NCBI GenBank assembly: GCA_019739225.1
Contig: JAHHDT010000003.1
Span: 248,001 to 312,000, forward strand
From: Aquamicrobium sp.
GTDB taxonomy: Bacteria; Pseudomonadota; Alphaproteobacteria; Rhizobiales; Rhizobiaceae
Direction of reading: 5' to 3'
Length of the DNA: 64,000 nt
The notes under the pieces are model-generated. The model worked only from the letters and a program-made list of their open reading frames with translations. It was not told the DNA's origin and did no database searches. Of the stretch, positions 60,726 to 64,000 are shown piece by piece. The number at the start of each line of letters is the position of its first letter. The stretch's first letter is position 1. The position numbers and the translations under genes are program-made.

Positions 60726-61215
60726 TCCGCCTATCGTGCCGTCAACAAACGGCAGGCCAGTTCCCGGTCGCCCCAACGTGTCGAAAAGGTATCGGAGACT
60801 TCGAACCAGCCTCCATCGTTGCCGGCACCGTGGTTAGCGCCCATGCATGCACATTGGCACTCATGACCGAGCGCTTCCTGGCATGCTCTCGCGCAGATCT
60901 CCTGCTCGCGGTAGGGCTGAATGCTCGCCTCGCCCCGTACGGCGCAGCACAACAGGTATTTGCTTCTGCTTCCAGACTTAGGAGAGGGTGAGCTGATCCA
61001 TCATCTGCCTCAGCTTGTCTCAGATCGCAGGACACGGGACTAATTCTAGCGCTCCGGATTGCCAACGCCCGATGGTTCCGTCTGTCCTGCTCCCAATGGA
61101 CGTATCACCAGAATATCAACGCATCGCTGAACAACATCCGCATCATCCAGCGCACCAGACAGCTGATGCCAGCCAGATCGGCAAGGTAAGTGCGATGCGC
61201 GTTGCTCATCAAAAA

Positions 61216-61267
61216 TCGATATCGAATAAAACATCATATTGAGAGAGCGCTGATCTTTCGATATCGT
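61216..61267 (+). promoter_or_regulatory. hipBA promoter with two palindromic operators
   Basis: TCGATATCGA (61216-61225) and TCGATATCGT (61258-61267) start 42 bases apart, about four helical turns. TTGAGA (61239-61244), 17 bases, TATCGT (61262-61267) form a plausible promoter whose -10 lies inside the second operator. HipB-type proteins bind paired operators and repress their own promoter. Confidence 0.6.
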
Positions 61268-61309
61268 AAGAGACATCAAACAACATAAATGATGCAGAAA
61301 TAAACATCG

Positions 61310-61906
61310 ATGAAATATGAAACCCAAGAGATCGCGGACCGCCTACGCGAAGCCAGAGAAGCCAAACAGCTCAGCCAACGCGAATTGAGCCGGTTAGCTG
61401 GCGTCCCGCAAGCGCAGATTTCGCGGATCGAATCCAACAGCGTTGATCTACGCTTATCGAGCCTCGTCGCGATCGCCAGCGCATTGGATTTGGAGATCGC
61501 CCTGGTCCCACGCAAGGCAGTGCCTGCAATCAAATCCATCACGCGTCAGACGGCGGATCGAACCGTGATCCAACCGCCCGCGATCAGCAAGGAAATGCAG
61601 CAACTGCAAAAGGCGGTTCGCGCCCTTCAGATTGAAGCACCGAGCCTGCCGGAGCTGGATGAGCTGCGCAAAGCGACGGTATCACTCCAGCGCCTCCAGA
61701 TTGATACCCGGTTTTTAGATAGCCTCCGCTCCGTGCGCCAGACGATTGACCACGCCAAACTGACGGAGCACTGGAACGGCATATCGGATGCGATCAACAG
61801 CATGAGAGCGCTCCGCAACCAGATCGCCCAATTCGAGCCAACGAGCGAACAAAGGAATGCGAACCGTCCAGCCTACTCATTAGATGAGGAGGACGACAAT
61901 GCCTGA
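61310..61906 (+). CDS. hipB: HipB-like antitoxin
   Basis: 198-residue XRE-type antitoxin. HTH at residues 7-60: I-A-D-R-L-R-E-A-R-E-A-K-Q-L-S-Q-R-E-L-S-R-L-type, then Q-A-Q-I-S-R-I-E-S-N and L-S-S-L-V-A-I-A-S-A-L-D-L. It is much longer than E. coli HipB (88 residues); the extra 110 residues look helical and may form a coiled coil (L-Q-K-A-V-R-A-L-Q, D-E-L-R-K-A-T-V-S-L-Q). It overlaps hipA by eight bases. Confidence 0.85.
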   Translation: MKYETQEIADRLREAREAKQLSQRELSRLAGVPQAQISRIESNSVDLRLSSLVAIASALDLEIALVPRKAVPAIKSITRQTADRTVIQPPAISKEMQQLQKAVRALQIEAPSLPELDELRKATVSLQRLQIDTRFLDSLRSVRQTIDHAKLTEHWNGISDAINSMRALRNQIAQFEPTSEQRNANRPAYSLDEEDDNA

Positions 61907-63134
61907 TGTATCCGTTTTGAGTGTGCGCCTCTATGGCGAAGAAATCGGCACGATCACCCATGTCGGAAACGAAAAGACACTTTTTGCGTTCAACGATGCC
62001 TATATTGAGAACCGTGAGAGACCGACCCTCGGCCTGCAGTTCAAGGATAGCCTCGGAGACCTGATCACTGATTTTCGGCCATACAAGATCAAGCTGATGC
62101 CCTACTTCTCGAACCTCCTGCCGGAGGGTCATCTGCGCCGATACCTGGCTGAGAAGGCAGACATCCATATCGACCGCGAGTTCTTCCTCTTATGGGTGCT
62201 CGGGCAGGACTTGCCCGGCGCGATCACCGTCGTCCCAGCGGACGGTGAAGAATGGCCCGACGAAGCACATAACATCCTTGAAGGGGAAGCCGCGAAAGAG
62301 GCTGCCGAAGATGCCATGCGATTTTCATTGGCGGGCGTGCAGCTCAAATTCTCGGCGGTTCAAAGTGCGAGCGGCGGCTTGGCGATTCCGACAGGCGGCG
62401 TCGGCGGCAATCGGATCGTCAAACTCCCCTCACGCGAGTTTGCCAACCTCCCGGAAAACGAGTTCTCGATGATGAGCCTTGCCAGGATGGTTGGGATCAA
62501 CGTGCCAGCGATCGGGCTGATCGATGTGCGATCGATCGGAAACCTGCCAGACGGGATTGAGAAGATCGGGCAACAGGCTTTCGTCATCGAGCGCTTCGAT
62601 CGCAATGAAGATGGCAGCGTCACACATATCGAGGATTTTGCGCAGGTCTTTAACGTCTATCCTGAGGACAAGTACAAGAAGGCCAGTTACCGCAATCTGA
62701 TATCGGTGATCGCCTCCGAATCCGATCAGGATGATGTGGCCGAATTTATTCGCCGCCTGACATTCAATGTCCTGATCGGCAATGGCGACATGCACCTGAA
62801 AAACTGGTCGCTGATCTATCCTGATCGCCGCAACGCACGCCTCTCTCCGGCCTATGACTTCGTGTCCACGATTCCGTATATCGCGAATGACAAGTCCGCG
62901 CTGACCTTCAGCCGGACGAAGGAGTTCACCGGATTCACAACGGACGAGTTGGCGCATCTATCCGCAAAAGCCAAGCTGCCCAAGAAGCTTGTCCTCGACA
63001 CAGCCAAGGAAACCATCTCGCTCTTCATGGAGCGATGGGAGACCGAAAAGGCCAACCTGCCCATGCATAAAGATGTTGTCGAGACCATCGACAAGCATCT
63101 TACGACTTTGCCCGTTGTCACCGGCAATGAGTGA
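61899..63134 (+). CDS. hipA: HipA-like serine/threonine kinase toxin
   Basis: 411-residue HipA family kinase. The N-terminal couple-hipA domain contains S-N-L-L-P-E-G-H-L-R; F-S-L-A-G-V-Q-L-K-F near 143 is the autophosphorylation-loop region; the catalytic core has N-G-D-M-H-L-K-N-W near 295 and A-Y-D-F-V near 316. HipA phosphorylates aminoacyl-tRNA synthetase (GltX in E. coli) and slows growth. GAGGAGG precedes ATG 61899, inside the end of hipB. The active-site residues seem intact, so it should be functional. Confidence 0.88.
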   Translation: MPDVSVLSVRLYGEEIGTITHVGNEKTLFAFNDAYIENRERPTLGLQFKDSLGDLITDFRPYKIKLMPYFSNLLPEGHLRRYLAEKADIHIDREFFLLWVLGQDLPGAITVVPADGEEWPDEAHNILEGEAAKEAAEDAMRFSLAGVQLKFSAVQSASGGLAIPTGGVGGNRIVKLPSREFANLPENEFSMMSLARMVGINVPAIGLIDVRSIGNLPDGIEKIGQQAFVIERFDRNEDGSVTHIEDFAQVFNVYPEDKYKKASYRNLISVIASESDQDDVAEFIRRLTFNVLIGNGDMHLKNWSLIYPDRRNARLSPAYDFVSTIPYIANDKSALTFSRTKEFTGFTTDELAHLSAKAKLPKKLVLDTAKETISLFMERWETEKANLPMHKDVVETIDKHLTTLPVVTGNE

Positions 63135-63136
63135 AA

Positions 63137-63158
63137 GGATGCGGCCTAAGCCGCATCC
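63137..63158. terminator. Bidirectional terminator-like hairpin after hipA
   Basis: GGATGCGGC-CTAA-GCCGCATCC, perfect 9-bp stem beginning two bases after the hipA stop. There is no T-run on the plus strand and a short TTT on the minus strand. The loop contains the stop codon of the truncated ArdC frame coming from the other side. Confidence 0.6.
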
Positions 63159-63330
63159 TCGATGTCACGATGATTGGAAGCCAGAGACATCAGCCAATTG
63201 CTGGCCTGAGAGGCTTTGGACGCTGCAGTGAAGACCGCCTTCTTGTCGGATTTCCGCACGGTCAACCAGTTCTTGATGTACTGGGCATGATCGAGACGCG
63301 GCTCGGGCGTCAGACCGAGATCGCTCCCCG
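63146..63330 (-). pseudogene. C-terminal remnant of an ardC-like gene
   Basis: About 60 codons in frame, ending TAG at 63146: G-S-D-L-G-L-T-P-E-P-R-L-D-H-A-Q-Y-I-K-N-W, then K-S-D-K-K-A-V-F-T-A-A-S-K-A. This is the end of an ArdC metallopeptidase domain (compare D-L-G-I-V-P-E-L-E-P-R and K-D-D-K-R-A-I-F-Q-A-A in the intact copy at 43086). All upstream parts, including the HExxH motif, are missing: the homology stops near 63330, close to the dnaE2 end. It is a truncation and not a frameshift. Confidence 0.75.
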
Positions 63331-63393
63331 TTCGACCCCAACATTGTTTCCGGGCTGACCAGAGTTTGTCTGTGTGGGCCCTTGATCGACTAC

Positions 63394-63999
63394 CTACCGA
63401 AAATCACGCGTTTTCACCTTGATCTCATCAATGTGGCCATAGGGGTCAAACATGTCCCGCGGCTTTGGCATCCCACGCGGATCTGGTGCCGGCGATCCGC
63501 GGTGAAATTCATCCCCGCGTCCATGAGGAAGCGGGAACGCGTTTTCTCCTGATCCGACGCTGGCGAGTTCCGTCGACAAATCGATCAGTTCGTGCGCTAC
63601 GATGTGCACGACTTCGCCCTCGCGCTGGATCCTGCCCTTCACACCTATCATCCCAGAGCCCAGCACGACGCGACGAAATCTCTCGAAGACCTTTGTCCAG
63701 ACCACCAGATTGGCAACGGCGGTCTCGTCTTCGAGTGTGATAAACATCACGCCCTTTGCCGATCCGGGACGCTGTCGCACCAGCACGAGACCGGCCACGT
63801 AGACCCAACGGCGATCGCGACTGGCGACTGCCTCGGCGCAGGTGATCACGCGCCGGCCGGCCAGTTCGGCGCGCAGGAATGAAACCGGATGCGCGCGCAA
63901 CGTCAGTCCGAGATGGCTGTAATCCTCAACAACCTCCCGTCCCGATGTCATCGGTCGCAGCGTGACGGTCGGCTCGGATTGTTCAGGAACGACACCGGC
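63394..63999 (-). CDS. dnaE2: Error-prone DNA polymerase DnaE2/ImuC, C-terminal part
   Basis: About 201 codons of a gene whose 5' part lies beyond the window. M-T-S-G-R-E-V-V-E-D-Y-S-H-L-G-L-T-L-R-A-H-P-V and the OB-fold R-W-V-Y-V-A-G-L-V-L-V-R-Q-R-P-G-S-A-K-G match the end of DnaE2 polymerases. A methionine at 63951 could be mistaken for a start, but the frame stays open to the edge. DnaE2 with ImuA and ImuB makes damage-induced mutations in many alphaproteobacteria, often from plasmids. Confidence 0.88.
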   Translation of the reverse strand, partial: AGVVPEQSEPTVTLRPMTSGREVVEDYSHLGLTLRAHPVSFLRAELAGRRVITCAEAVASRDRRWVYVAGLVLVRQRPGSAKGVMFITLEDETAVANLVVWTKVFERFRRVVLGSGMIGVKGRIQREGEVVHIVAHELIDLSTELASVGSGENAFPLPHGRGDEFHRGSPAPDPRGMPKPRDMFDPYGHIDEIKVKTRDFR

Positions 64000-64000
64000 T

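Larger units (their letters stand above)
60236..61309. other. Long intergenic region before hipBA
   Basis: About 1.07 kb with no convincing gene. It holds the toprim leader (GC-rich, hairpin at 60243-60257), a 36-base perfect inverted repeat at 60690-60725, and the hipBA operator/promoter region from 61216. Open frames between 60716 and 61242 lack ribosome sites and family signals. Confidence 0.5.

Noticed and set aside
61015-61242. Plus-strand frame before hipB
   Set aside because: It overlaps the first hipBA operator, has no ribosome site and no protein-like features.
1-64000. CRISPR arrays, tRNA, rRNA or intact insertion sequences
   Set aside because: No regularly spaced repeats, cloverleaf-type sequence, rRNA signature or transposase was seen by eye. 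A tRNAscan, CRISPR finder and ISfinder search would settle this.

Overview
The window reads as a high-GC alphaproteobacterial replicon, most likely of the Hyphomicrobiales (Rhizobium/Mesorhizobium-like). The evidence is the gene content: an Ehu-type ectoine transporter, LuxI/LuxR, a VirB/VirD4 secretion system with MobC and a VirC1-like ParA, a block of DUF736/ArdC/ParB-like/helicase-methylase/toprim genes of the kind carried by rhizobial plasmids and conjugative elements, and a DnaE2 polymerase. No replication initiator, integrase, rRNA, tRNA, transposase or CRISPR array was seen, so plasmid and integrated conjugative element cannot be told apart from this window.

Left arm (1-9.9 kb): the end of a molybdenum hydroxylase pair (2Fe-2S subunit plus Tat-exported large subunit, cut by the window edge), a Gabija-like defence pair (OLD-type ATPase/TOPRIM nuclease overlapping a UvrD-like helicase), two different MscS-family channels, and a small XRE regulator.

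Metabolic and signalling segment (9.9-21.2 kb): a gene split by an in-frame amber codon, an EhuBCDA-like polar amino acid ABC transporter, a DoeB-like deacylase and a GNAT acetyltransferase. These are followed by luxR-luxI, an XRE regulator with a conspicuous operator, and three amino-acid-type enzymes: a threonine-synthase-like PLP enzyme, a cysteine-synthase-like PLP enzyme with altered active-site motifs, and a GHMP kinase. I do not recognise this set as a described pathway. It is my main candidate for a new system, a quorum-linked pathway making a phospho-amino-acid-derived metabolite. The luxI ribosome-binding site lies inside a perfect 9-bp hairpin.

Conjugation segment (21.2-41.5 kb): a leftward set of secreted SNase-like proteins with a TrbM-like protein, and a rightward operon (transglycosylase, virB2-B3-B4, virB1-like transglycosylase, virB5-B7-B6-B8-B9-B10-B11, virD4) whose genes mostly overlap by a few bases. 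Then come a convergent relaxase-mobC pair, a candidate oriT, and virC1/virC2-like genes.

Right arm (41.5-64 kb): WGR protein, DUF736, ArdC-type anti-restriction protein, orphan Phd/YefM antitoxin, a group of small secreted or membrane proteins with gene relics, a ParB-like protein, an Xre/RES toxin-antitoxin pair, a 1700-residue methylase-helicase, DUF3085, DUF1419 and toprim proteins, hipBA with paired operators, an ArdC remnant, and the C-terminal part of DnaE2. Several leaders in this arm carry similar GC hairpins just upstream of the start codon.
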